Part shown: one piece after another, positions 6,955 to 14,950 of the stretch
Layout: each line of letters opens with the position of its first letter
Numbering within the stretch: the first letter of the stretch is position 1
Origin: CAZLKN01 sp964560135
GTDB lineage: Bacteria > Actinomycetota > JAICYB01
Direction of reading: 5' to 3'
Length of the DNA: 14,950 nt
NCBI GenBank assembly: GCA_964560135.1
Contig: CAZLKN010000065.1
Location: forward strand, 1 to 14,950
Notes under the pieces: generated by a model
Told to the model about the DNA's origin: nothing
What the model saw: only the letters and a program-made list of their open reading frames with translations
Databases searched by the model: none
Program-made: the position numbers and the translations under genes

Positions 6955-7731
6955 TTACGAGTCGAAGAAAGGATAGCGAATCGCGTGCGGCAGGGACAGC
7001 GGGACGTCGCCCTCCTGGATGCCCCAGCGCACGTGGAACTGGTCGCGGACGTACCAGACGCCGTTGCTCGGACGGTACACGGCCACATCCCAGGTGCCGT
7101 TGCCGTCGTAATCACCCGGCACCGGCACGTCGCCGGCCTCCACCCCCCAGCGCGCCGTGTACTGGTCGCGGACGTACCAGGTGCCGTTGCTCGGGCGGAA
7201 GACCGCGATGTCCGTCGTGCCGTCGCCGTCGTAGTCGCCCGGCACCGGCACGTCGCCCCGCTGCACCCCCCAGCGCACGTTGGCTACGCCGCGCACGTAC
7301 CAGGTGCCGGTGCGCGGCCGGAAGACCGCGATGTCGGTCTTGCCGTCACCGTCGTAGTCGCCGGGCACCGGCACGTCGCCGGCTTCCACACCCCACCGGA
7401 CGGACCCTTGGATGCCATGGATGTACCAACGTCCGTTGGAGGGTCGGTAGATGGCGATGTCCGTCATCCCATCGCCGGTGTAGTCGCCCGGCACGGGCAC
7501 GTCGCCGTCCTGGATCCCCCAGCGGACCGTGAGGCCGCCCTTGATGTACCAGACACCGTTGGACGGCCGGTACACCGCGATGTCGGTGTCCCCGCGGCCC
7601 GTGTAGTCACCCGGCACCGGGATGTCGCCCTCCTCGACCCCCCAGGTGACGTTGTCGAAATCCCGGATGTACCAGGTGCCGTTCGAGTTCCGGTAGATCG
7701 AGACGTCGGTCTCGCCGTCGGCGGAGAAATC
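6955..7731 (-). repeat. Six 41-42-aa FG-GAP-like units plus tail
   Basis: The units open DFSADG, DYTGRG, DYTGDG, DYDGDG, DYDGDG and DYDGNG. The third carries one extra residue (IQGSV). The first unit (VSIYRNSNG) is diverged, as in the downstream paralogue. The last ends in the PLSLPHAIRYPFF tail. Confidence 0.88.
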
Positions 7732-10700
7732 GGTCACCGGCAGGCGGGGTGCGCCCACCGCGAGAGGGTCGGACTGGTCACTGACGCCCGCCTTGTTCTC
7801 GGCCGTCGCGATCACCTGGTGCTCGACGTTGTTGGTGAGGTCCTCGAGAACGCACGTCGTGTCGGGTGGCGTGGCCGTGCAGCTGACGCCATCGGGTTTC
7901 GACAGGGCCTCGTAGGAGATGATGTCGCTGCCTCCGTCGTCCTCAGGTGGATCCCACGACACCACGAGCTGCTTGTTCCCGGGCTCGAGATCCACGTTGC
8001 GCGGCGGGCTCGGAGGAGTCAGGAGCTCTGCGCAGGCGCTGAACTCGGACGTGTCGCCGGCGGCGATGCGGATGGCCGTCGCCGTCACGATCTGCCGGGG
8101 CTCCAGCGGGTCGCTGAGGGGNNNNNNNNNNNNNNNNNNNNNNNNNNNNNNNNNNNNNNNNNNNNNNNNNNNNNNNNNNNNNNNNNNNNNNNNNNNNNNN
8201 NNNNNNNNNNNNNNNNNNNNNGAGCCGTGCATCACACGGATCCCATCGCCGCCGTTGAAGGCGATCTGGTTGGGGGCCAGCTCCTCCAGGCCCCCGACGA
8301 CGTTCCCGCGCGACCGGAGGATGTGGACCCCGTGCCGCCGGTTCCCTCGGTCCCTGAGGCCAGCCACGTCGGTGCCGATCCTGTTGCCCTGCACGTCGTT
8401 GACGCCGGCACGGACGTCGGAGGCGGTCGTGATGTTGACGCCGTCGGAGGTGTTGGCGGAGATGACGTTCCCCGCACCCTCCTCCGTACCTCCCACCGTG
8501 TTGGCCGAGGCGTTGCGGATCAGCACGCCGTGGCGGTCATTGGGCAGCGGGTCGTTGCCCACATCGATGCCGATCCGGTTGCCGAGAACGGCGTTCTCTG
8601 ACACGTCCGAGCCCTGCTGGCCGACGAGGGCGACGCCGTCCTTCTCGTTCCCGGAGATGACGTTGCCCTCGCCCCGCTCGGTGCCGCCGACGGTGTTCCT
8701 GCGGCTCCACCGCTCGATCAGGACGCCCGCGCCGTCATTCGGTAGGGCCTTGGTGCCACCGGAATCCGTACCGATGTGGTTCCCGAGGAGCACGTTGCCG
8801 GTGGCCGGGGACGACTCCGTCCCCTCGATCCACACCCCGGGGCCGCCGTTGTGGGAGATCACGTTGGCCGGTCCGAGGTCGTCGAAGCGCGGGTGCACCG
8901 CAGCGAGCGAGACGCCACCGATCGTGGTGTCGGACGCCTCGAAGATGTCGATCCCGCGCAGGCCGTTCGGCGTCAGGGTGAAGCTGCTGAAGCTGATCCC
9001 GATCAGATTGCCGAGGATCACGTTCCCGGACGATCCGGCACCCCGGATGTACACCCCGGCCCGATCGTTGCCCGAGATGTGGTTGCCCTCGCCCGGCTCT
9101 CCGCCACCGATACGGTTCCCCGCCGAATCAGAGACCATCACGCCGTACGTGTTGGGTGCGGAGGTGCTCCCCGCCTCGTTCGTCCCGATGGTGTTCCCGA
9201 GGACCTCATTGGCGGAGGCGTTCCACGAGCCATCCGACGAGCCCTCGATCCGCACCCCGTCGCCCTGCCACTCCTCGGTCTGGTTGGCCGAGATGAAGTT
9301 GCCCTGCCCGTCGGTGCCCCCGACGGTGTTGCCGGGAGCCTTCAGGAGCACACCGTGGCCTTCGACGTTGGGGAACTTCGAGATGGTGTGGGGCGAGAGC
9401 CCGATGGAGTTGCCCCGCACACGGTTGCCCGTCGCATCGTCGCCGGTGACGCGAACGCCGTGCACCCAGTTGCCGGAGATGACGTTCCCCCATTCGCCAC
9501 CTCGACCGATCATGTTGTCGGGAGCGTCGCTGACGCACACGCCGCAGTGGTCGTTGCCGATGGGCTCGGTTCCGAACGCGTTGGTCCCGATCAGGTTCGC
9601 GACCACCTCGTTGTCGAAGGCGCCGGAGCCCGAGATCGTCACGCCGCCCCCGGCGTTCCCGGAGATGACGTTGCCCGCGGGCACGAGCCCCTCGCCGGGG
9701 ACCACGCGAACCCCGACGCGGTTCTCGGACACGTCGTCGAGGAACACACCCGCGCCGATGTTCCCGAGCCTGTCGAGGCCGTCGGCGGTGGTGCCGATCA
9801 GGTTGTCGGCGATCCTGTTGCGCCAGCCGTTCGTGCCGGAGATCCGGATGCCGCTGTTGTCGTTCGCGGAGATCAGGTTCCCCTCGATGTCGGTAGCGCC
9901 CACGCCGACGATCTGGATGCCATAGCCGTTCGCACTCCCGCGCTCCCCGGCGCGATCGGTTCCGATCCGGTTTCCGACGATCTGGGTCCTGTTCGTGGTG
10001 ACACGGATGCCGTCGTCGTGGCCGGCGTTGATGGCCAGGCCCTCGATCCTGCTGGCACGGGCACCGCCGGCGAGCCGCAGACCAGCGGAGGGCGACGAGC
10101 TGTTCCTGTCGCCGGAGATCTCGATGCAGGGCGTCTCCATCTCGCAGCCCTCGCCCGACGGCTGGCTCGTCCCGTCGATGTGGATCGGCGTCGTGATCTC
10201 CGGCAGATCCTCGCGGGGGGAGATTGTGTGGGGGCCGGGCGGGTCGATGTCGAAGCGGATGTTGTGGGGGCCACCGATCTCGTTCGCACGCTCGATGGCC
10301 GCCCGGAGCGTACAGGGGTAACTGCCCGTGCACAGGGAGCTGCTCGTCACGTCGCGGGCGTCGTCGACGACCAGCGGGGCGGGCCCGAGGTCGAAGCGGA
10401 GCCCGGTGCTGTAGGCAGCGACCTCATCACCGTTGGCCGTCCGGATGAACCAGTGGTACCCCTCGCCACCCGGCAGGATCAGGGTCGGGTGGTCCAACGA
10501 GCACTCGTCCTCGTCCCCATTGGGGCACGCCGCATCTTTGGCGGTGAACCATTGGGCGTAGGCGGTGGTACCGTCCGGCCGCAGGATCGTGAGCTTGTAG
10601 TCGGTGGCTTCGGCTGCGGGCTCCCAGCGGAAGGTGATCCCGTTGTCGGGCACCGAGCCCTCGGGGGCGATCAGCTTGGCCAGGTCGGGAGGGTCGACCG

Positions 10701-12096
10701 CGGGGGCCCGGTAGGCGGCAACGGTGGTTCTGGTGTTGTTCAGCGTCTTCGCGTTGTCGGCGGAGTCCTCCTCGCCTTCGGGCACACCCGTCGGGTCGCC
10801 ACTCCGGTCCTTGTCCGGGTTGGACCAGATGCTCTTGCGCGGACAGCTCTCGTTGTTATCGTCACAGAGCTCCCAGTAGGCCATCATCGTGCGCCACTTG
10901 TAGTCGGGCTGCACGTAAGCCCGCGTGTAGGGGAAGACAGTGTTCTTGTCGTCGTCCACCACGTACCGGTCGTGCTGGGCGCCCAGGTTGTGCCCAAGCT
11001 CGTGGGTGAACGACCACGTCGGCGCGCGCACGCAGCTCCGCTTCGTGACGCTGAACGCCTTGGCCTCGGAGTTGTCCGAGGCATCGAGGTCTACGAGGGT
11101 CTTGGCAATCCCACAGTAGCTGGTCGGGTCCCCATCCTCATCGACCTCATCGGGGAACTCCTCAGCGACTAGCGCCAGCAGGTCGGCACCGTACTCGTCG
11201 CGCAGCGCGTGCGCATTATCCACGTCTCCCGACTTCAGGTTGTCCAGATCGCCACCGATCGTTCCGCTCTCGGTGTAGTCCACCTCTGCCGTGTGGACGA
11301 GGCGGAACTCGATGTGGACGTCGCTGTCCACGAACGATTGGTTCGCCTCCGCGATCCCCGCGCCGATCTGCGCCTCGGTGCTGCTGGTGCCGCCCCAGGC
11401 GTCCTTGACCTTCTCCGTGTACACGACGAGGACGTCGATCTGGACGATCTCATCCGCGGGCTCCGGGTCCTGCTGCATCGAACCGGCATCGTCCCCCTCT
11501 TCGTGGACGTCTCTCTCGGGCTCGTGCGCCGGCTCCTCATGAACCGGAAATGCCGTGTGATCCATCTCCGCGATCTCGTAGACGTCGTCGGCCACGTGCT
11601 GGATCCGGTAGGTCTCATCGGAGGTGTCGACGGTGCCGCTGAGGATCCCGTTCACGACCACGAGCACGGCCCGGCCGTTCTCGTCCTCCTTGAGCCCCCC
11701 GATCCAGGACACGACGCCCCGCGCAACCTCCTGCGTCCGGTCGAGGACGGCGGTGTACGTGACGTCCTCGAACAGCTCGAGCTCGAGCCTCTCCTGGATC
11801 TCCGGGTCGGGCGCCTCCGAGGGCACGACGGGGTTGGGCAGGAGCGACAGGTCCGCGCCGACGTAGCGGTGGCGCGTCGTGACCTCAGGATCGATCGGAA
11901 GCTCTCCCACCCCCGCGGCCGGGACGAAGAGCTGCGGCGGGCCGGAGCTGGGATCGGCCTGGTCCTGCTCGCTGGAGGGCTGCGCGTTCGCGGGCGCCAC
12001 CGGCACCCCCGAGGCGGGGGCCACCATCGAGACCACCATCACCAGCGCGAGCAATGCTCCGACACGCCCGGTCACGGGCCGGCGCGACGTTTGCAT
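6955..12096 (-). CDS. Large secreted metalloprotease with parallel beta-helix, FN3 and FG-GAP-like repeats
   Basis: Nominal 1713 aa, interrupted by 100 N at 8122-8221. The signal peptide has a hydrophobic stretch 12-30 and possible cleavage near ANA/Q39. The reprolysin-like core runs about 218-465: VQIDVLVVYTEKVKDAWGG, zinc motif His365-Glu366...His369...His375-Asp376 (HELGHNLGAQHD), and Met-turn TMMAY at 403-407. An Ig/FN3-like domain follows (about 469-585), then CTLRAAIERAN near 592 opening a right-handed beta-helix with repeated NTVGG, GNVISGN and GNRIGTD turns to about 1291. After the gap come EFSACAEL, an FN3 domain (about 1360-1450), six 41-residue repeats and the tail PLSLPHAIRYPFFDS. 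I chose ATG 12096 for the signal peptide and for the matching spacing to the upstream element; frames opening at 12228 run through that element. The head probably cleaves protein, while the helix suggests binding of polysaccharide or surfaces (inference). Confidence 0.88.
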   Translation of the reverse strand: MQTSRRPVTGRVGALLALVMVVSMVAPASGVPVAPANAQPSSEQDQADPSSGPPQLFVPAAGVGELPIDPEVTTRHRYVGADLSLLPNPVVPSEAPDPEIQERLELELFEDVTYTAVLDRTQEVARGVVSWIGGLKEDENGRAVLVVVNGILSGTVDTSDETYRIQHVADDVYEIAEMDHTAFPVHEEPAHEPERDVHEEGDDAGSMQQDPEPADEIVQIDVLVVYTEKVKDAWGGTSSTEAQIGAGIAEANQSFVDSDVHIEFRLVHTAEVDYTESGTIGGDLDNLKSGDVDNAHALRDEYGADLLALVAEEFPDEVDEDGDPTSYCGIAKTLVDLDASDNSEAKAFSVTKRSCVRAPTWSFTHELGHNLGAQHDRYVVDDDKNTVFPYTRAYVQPDYKWRTMMAYWELCDDNNESCPRKSIWSNPDKDRSGDPTGVPEGEEDSADNAKTLNNTRTTVAAYRAPAVDPPDLAKLIAPEGSVPDNGITFRWEPAAEATDYKLTILRPDGTTAYAQWFTAKDAACPNGDEDECSLDHPTLILPGGEGYHWFIRTANGDEVAAYSTGLRFDLGPAPLVVDDARDVTSSSLCTGSYPCTLRAAIERANEIGGPHNIRFDIDPPGPHTISPREDLPEITTPIHIDGTSQPSGEGCEMETPCIEISGDRNSSSPSAGLRLAGGARASRIEGLAINAGHDDGIRVTTNRTQIVGNRIGTDRAGERGSANGYGIQIVGVGATDIEGNLISANDNSGIRISGTNGWRNRIADNLIGTTADGLDRLGNIGAGVFLDDVSENRVGVRVVPGEGLVPAGNVISGNAGGGVTISGSGAFDNEVVANLIGTNAFGTEPIGNDHCGVCVSDAPDNMIGRGGEWGNVISGNWVHGVRVTGDDATGNRVRGNSIGLSPHTISKFPNVEGHGVLLKAPGNTVGGTDGQGNFISANQTEEWQGDGVRIEGSSDGSWNASANEVLGNTIGTNEAGSTSAPNTYGVMVSDSAGNRIGGGEPGEGNHISGNDRAGVYIRGAGSSGNVILGNLIGISFSSFTLTPNGLRGIDIFEASDTTIGGVSLAAVHPRFDDLGPANVISHNGGPGVWIEGTESSPATGNVLLGNHIGTDSGGTKALPNDGAGVLIERWSRRNTVGGTERGEGNVISGNEKDGVALVGQQGSDVSENAVLGNRIGIDVGNDPLPNDRHGVLIRNASANTVGGTEEGAGNVISANTSDGVNITTASDVRAGVNDVQGNRIGTDVAGLRDRGNRRHGVHILRSRGNVVGGLEELAPNQIAFNGGDGIRVMHGXXXXXXXXXXXXXXXXXXXXXXXXXXXXXXXXXXPLSDPLEPRQIVTATAIRIAAGDTSEFSACAELLTPPSPPRNVDLEPGNKQLVVSWDPPEDDGGSDIISYEALSKPDGVSCTATPPDTTCVLEDLTNNVEHQVIATAENKAGVSDQSDPLAVGAPRLPVTDFSADGETDVSIYRNSNGTWYIRDFDNVTWGVEEGDIPVPGDYTGRGDTDIAVYRPSNGVWYIKGGLTVRWGIQDGDVPVPGDYTGDGMTDIAIYRPSNGRWYIHGIQGSVRWGVEAGDVPVPGDYDGDGKTDIAVFRPRTGTWYVRGVANVRWGVQRGDVPVPGDYDGDGTTDIAVFRPSNGTWYVRDQYTARWGVEAGDVPVPGDYDGNGTWDVAVYRPSNGVWYVRDQFHVRWGIQEGDVPLSLPHAIRYPFFDS
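8122..8221. other. Assembly gap (100 N) near the end of the beta-helix
   Basis: Exactly 100 N, a placeholder. It falls between ...FNGGDGIRVMHG and PLSDPLEPRQIVTATA. Related beta-helix proteins usually have a final helix turn and a strand-rich cap here, so the true gap is probably longer than 100 bp. The flanks share no repeat. Confidence 0.85.
8222..10320 (-). repeat. Beta-helix repeat region (IGTD / NTVGG / GNVISGN turns)
   Basis: About ten imperfect repeats of roughly 60-70 residues carry GN.IGTD, GV.I, N.[VI]GG and GN.ISGN motifs in the 12096-6955 protein. They are diverged in DNA sequence, unlike the FG-GAP-like units, so this block is older. Confidence 0.8.
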
Positions 12097-12320
12097 GGTG
12101 CCCCCCACAGCGAACCGTCCCTTCCTTCCCATCGCGTGACCCGGTCGCGTGACCAGGCTTGCGTATGAGGTGCGGCGTTGGCAATGGGGCCACCACCCCG
12201 GTCCGGAGGGTGGGGGTAGCCACACCATCGGTCCCGGCAGGGCTGTCCGTGTGACGCTTGGGAGGTGACCTCAGGCTGCCCTGATCCGCCTTCTCATGCG
12301 GTGGGCAACCGTCCTGCGCC
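12097..12320 (-). other. Intergenic region between protease genes
   Basis: These 224 bases separate the stop of the S8 protease gene from the start of the metalloprotease gene. They hold the conserved element at 12182-12222, a perfect odd palindrome GAGGTGACCTC at 12262-12272, and a small TCAGG/CCTGA hairpin (12271-12284) that could weakly terminate the upstream gene. G-rich GGGGGG before ATG 12096 may be the ribosome site. Confidence 0.5.
12182..12222 (-). promoter_or_regulatory. Conserved 41-bp upstream element, copy B
   Basis: It matches 4450-4490 at 33 of 41 positions without gaps and sits 85 bp before ATG 12096. Inside it CCACCC and GGGTGG form a perfect inverted repeat with a 9-base spacer (12193-12213), the kind of dyad that NarL/FixJ dimers bind. 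In copy A the second arm is degraded to 4 of 6 positions. Confidence 0.65.
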
Positions 12321-14950
12321 CTACGATCCGAAGAAGGGATCGTGGATGTGATGCGGCAGCGGCAGCGGGAGATCGCCGGGCTCGATCCCCCATCGCACGT
12401 TGAACTGGCCCCGCACGTACCAGTTCCCGTTCGACGGACGGAACACGGCGATGTCGACGGTTCCGTCGCCGTCGTAGTCACCCGGCACCGGAACGTCACC
12501 GGACTGGACGCCCCAGGTTGCCTTGAATCCATCCCGCACGTACCACGTGCCGTTCGACGGACGGAACACCGCGACGTCGGTCACGCCGTCGCCGTCGTAG
12601 TCGCCCGGCACCGGGACGTCACCCGCCTGCACACCCCACCGGAAGTTTCCGACGCCCCGGATGTACCAGGTGCCGTTCGACGGACGGAACACCGCGACGT
12701 CGGTCACGCCGTCGCCGTCGTAGTNNNNNNNNNNNNNNNNNNNNNNNNNNNNNNNNNNNNNNNNNNNNNNNNNNNNNNNNNNNNNNNNNNNNNNNNNNNN
12801 NNNNNNNNNNNNNNNNNNNNNNNNGTGCCGTTCGACGGACGGAACACCGCGACGTCGGTCACGCCGTCGCCGTCGTAGTCGCCGGGAACCGGCACATCGC
12901 CCGCCTCGATCCCCCATCGCACGTTGAACTGATCGCGCACGTACCACGTGCCGCTCGACGGACGGTACACGGCCACGTCCGTCGTCCCGTCCCCGTCGTA
13001 GTCGCCGGGCACCGGGATGTCGCCGGCCTGCACACCCCACGTCACGTTGAACTGACCCCGCACGTACCACGTGCCGCTCGACGGACGGTACACCGCGACG
13101 TCCGCGGAGCCGTCGCCGTCGTAGTCGCCGGGCACCGGGATGTCGCCGGCCTGCACACCCCACTGGATGTTGTCGTAGCCCCGCAGGTACCACGTGCCGT
13201 TCGACGGACGGAACACGGCGATGTCGGTGGTACCGTCGCCGTCGAAATCGCCGATCGCCCGCCGGAGGATGGCCGGTATGTCGATAGCGTTGGCGAGATT
13301 CAGGCGCCGGCCCGAAACCGTGTTCCCGACAAGGGAGGCAACGAGGTCTCCTTCGCCCATGAGGCGCGACTTCACGTCCATATGCGACATGCCGGGGTGG
13401 GAGGCGTGAAGCTGCGCGGCCGCGCCCGCGACGTGCGGGGCCGCCATCGATGTCCCGCTGTACCAGGAGGTGCCCATGACCCGGATCGCTGCCACGGCCC
13501 CCGCTCGGGGCCGGACGAGATCGGTGTAGAACTGGCCGGTGTCCGACTTGCCGATGTCGAGCCACGTCTCCGTGGTCCCCTCATAGGGGGTGCCCGGCAT
13601 GCCGGCCAGCCGGTAATTGTCATCGAAGTCCGACAGGTAGTCGGCCCGCAGCATGTCGCGGTAGAACGCGGACGTCGTCGTTCCGTTCGCCGTGAGCTCG
13701 TAGCCGATATCCATCCCGAACAGCAGCAGGTTCCCCCCGTCGTTCAGGTAGGTCGTGAGCCGGGACTGGTCCGTTGCGGTGAGTGTCGGAGGGGACTTGG
13801 TGCATCCGAAGGTGGCACCCGTGAACCAGATGACGACCGCGTAGCTCGTCATGGTCTCGGCGGTGGGACCGTCTCGGCCGGAGCACGATCCGCTGGTGCT
13901 CACGGTGTGCGTGGCGACGTCGTCGAAGCCGAGATCCCGCAGGGCATCCTGGTGGACGGTCTCGTAGCTCTCGCCGCCGTCGTCGTCGACGAGCAGGATG
14001 GGGGCCGTCGACGCTGTACCGGTCCAGGTGAGCCCTCGGTCGAGGATCTGGCGACGGTCGGCACTGCTCGACACGCCCTCGAGTCCGAAGGTGTGGTAGA
14101 GGGACCGGTAGGGAACCGAGGGATCCGTATCGGGGCCCACGGCGATGGCCTTTGCGAACCGGGGGAGGGTGGACAGGATCGACGCGCCCGGCGCCCCGAG
14201 GTCCACGGTGGTTGCCCCGTGGTTGGAGAAGGACGCGAGATCGTCGCTGTGGGTGGTGGCAGCCACGGCAACGACGTTGTCGTTGCCGTAGTTCGAGGGG
14301 TAGTGGGCGGTCGAGTCGTTGTCCGTCCCCTCGTTGCCCGCCGCAGCCACGAACAGGATGCCTGCCTGGTTCGCCCGTTCGATCGCGGCCTCGAGCGTGG
14401 ATGAGAACCCGCCGCCGCCCCAGGAAGCGTTGATCACGCGGGCGCCGTTCGCGATCGCGTAGTCGATGGCCTTCACCGCGTCCGACAGCGCACCCGACGG
14501 ACACAGGAACTTGAGCGCCATGATCTTCGCCCGGCTCACCCCGGCCACGCCGATGCCATTGCCCGTCACCGCCGCGATGGTGCCCGCCACATGCGTGCCG
14601 TGCTCATCACGGTCGATCTCGTCGAAGACCTGGTTGTCGGCGCCGCAGTAGTTCCAGCCGTGGATGTCGTCGACGTAACCGTTGCCGTCGGTGTCGGTGC
14701 CGTCCAGCGCCTCGTCCGGGTTCACCCACGCGTTCGCGGCAAGATCCTCGTGACCCAGATCCGTGCCCGTGTCGATGACGGCGACGACCACGTCCTCCGG
14801 ATCCGACACGAGGTCCTGCGCGCGCAGCCACTCGATGTCCGCACCGGACGTCCCGCCCGTCTGACCGGCGTTGTCCAGCGCCCACTGCCGGACGAACTCG
14901 GGGTCGTCGGGCGCCGACGCCGGACGGTAGAGGAGGTTGGGCTCGGCGAA
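12321..14950 (-). CDS. Subtilisin-family (S8) secreted protease with inserted domain and FG-GAP-like repeats (5' end outside window)
   Basis: The frame is open to the right edge, starting FAEPNLLYRP and DDPEFVRQWALDNAGQTGG, typical of the junction before S8 catalytic domains. Numbering from the edge, catalytic Asp60 (AVIDTGTD), His117 (DEHGTHVAG), oxyanion Asn206 (AAAGNEG) and Ser501 (GTSMAAPHVAG) are all present. Between about 262 and 495, where the catalytic serine would normally follow soon, lies a domain of about 230 residues with PILLVDDDGGESYE (317-330), VVIWFTG and GGNLLLFGMDIGYEL, resembling class I glutamine-amidotransferase-like folds found in secreted peptidases. Repeats and the tail LPLPLPHHIHDPFFGS follow. 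The 100-N run at 12725-12824 breaks the nominal frame; both sides are in frame if the true gap length leaves remainder 2 on division by 3. The stop is TAG at 12323-12321. A GTG at 14809 is not the real start. Confidence 0.92.
12547..12879 (-). repeat. Three identical 55-bp copies around the assembly gap
   Basis: The same 55 bases, starting GTGCCGTTCGACGGACGG on the plus strand, occur at 12547-12601, 12670-12724 and 12825-12879. The last two abut the N run on each side exactly. Confidence 0.9.
12725..12824. other. Assembly gap (100 N) inside the repeat array
   Basis: A placeholder run of exactly 100 N. Both contig ends finish on the same 55-mer, so the real distance could be minus 55 bp (no missing sequence) or 68 bp plus any number of 123-bp units. 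Both options restore the reading frame. Confidence 0.9.

Larger units (their letters stand above)
12321..13249 (-). repeat. Six or seven 41-aa FG-GAP-like units plus tail, broken by a gap
   Basis: Four units are seen before the gap (the fourth cut after RPSNG) and three after it. If the two 55-base gap flanks are one and the same copy, there are six units, as in both metalloproteases; otherwise seven or more. Confidence 0.85.

Noticed and set aside
8776..11172. Long plus-strand open frame (798 codons) and similar long frames opposite the protease genes
   Set aside because: They lie antisense to well-supported domain-bearing genes, have low-complexity Asp/Val/Gly/Arg-rich translations, and are expected in GC-rich DNA.
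4378..12154. GCGTGACC shared between the regulator and metalloprotease leaders (4378, 12134, 12147)
   Set aside because: It is short, duplicated in one leader and at different distances from the element, so chance is likely.
12097..12228. Longer start for the metalloprotease/beta-helix gene (ATG 12228 or 12132)
   Set aside because: The translated resemblance to the regulator's upstream frame (WLPxPxGxGWxPHC) reflects the shared DNA element, not protein. The signal peptide begins at 12096.
12547..13249. Regular direct repeats as a CRISPR array
   Set aside because: The 123-bp period is in frame, has no spacer-repeat pattern and encodes 41-residue protein units.

Overview
This window looks like a scaffold from a GC-rich actinobacterium, probably a metagenome assembly. 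The taxonomic guess rests on GC-rich codon use and the small TM/coiled-coil protein style, so treat it as weak. Three runs of exactly 100 N (5993-6092, 8122-8221, 12725-12824) are scaffold gaps of unknown true size. One of them is flanked by two copies of the same 55-base sequence, as expected from a short-read de Bruijn assembly broken by a repeat.

Layout, left to right. (1) 1-281, plus strand: the end of a protein built of 41-residue FG-GAP/VCBS-like repeats. (2) 290-370: an 81-bp, 95% identical remnant of a small gene that is intact at 4673-4903. (3) 658-3815, plus strand: a lipoprotein ABC-type solute-binding protein, coupled by an ATGA overlap to a membrane histidine kinase. (4) 4367-3684, minus strand: a NarL/FixJ response regulator, tail-to-tail with the kinase and overlapping it by 132 bp. 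(5) 4673-4903, plus strand: a small single-TM, coiled-coil protein. (6) 6937-4931 and 12096-6955, minus strand: two related secreted reprolysin-type metalloproteases 17 bp apart, the larger one with a long parallel beta-helix and a fibronectin III domain. (7) >14950-12321, minus strand: a subtilisin-family (S8) protease with a large domain inserted before its catalytic serine.

The uniting theme is a shared C-terminal module. All four large secreted proteins end in copies of the same 41-residue Asp-rich repeat and the same closing tail (GDxPLPLPxxIRxxFF-like), carried by different catalytic heads. The two-component locus is tied to this set by a 41-bp element, 33/41 identical, that lies 82 bp upstream of the response regulator start and 85 bp upstream of the metalloprotease/beta-helix gene start. 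A second short match (GGTACRCTGxxCTCC) lies exactly 69 nt upstream of both the solute-binding protein and the small coiled-coil gene.

Working model (inference): a lipoprotein binding protein presents an extracellular ligand to the kinase. The regulator then controls itself and the operon of secreted, calcium-dependent, repeat-tailed proteases. No permease, RNA gene, CRISPR array or insertion sequence was recognised.
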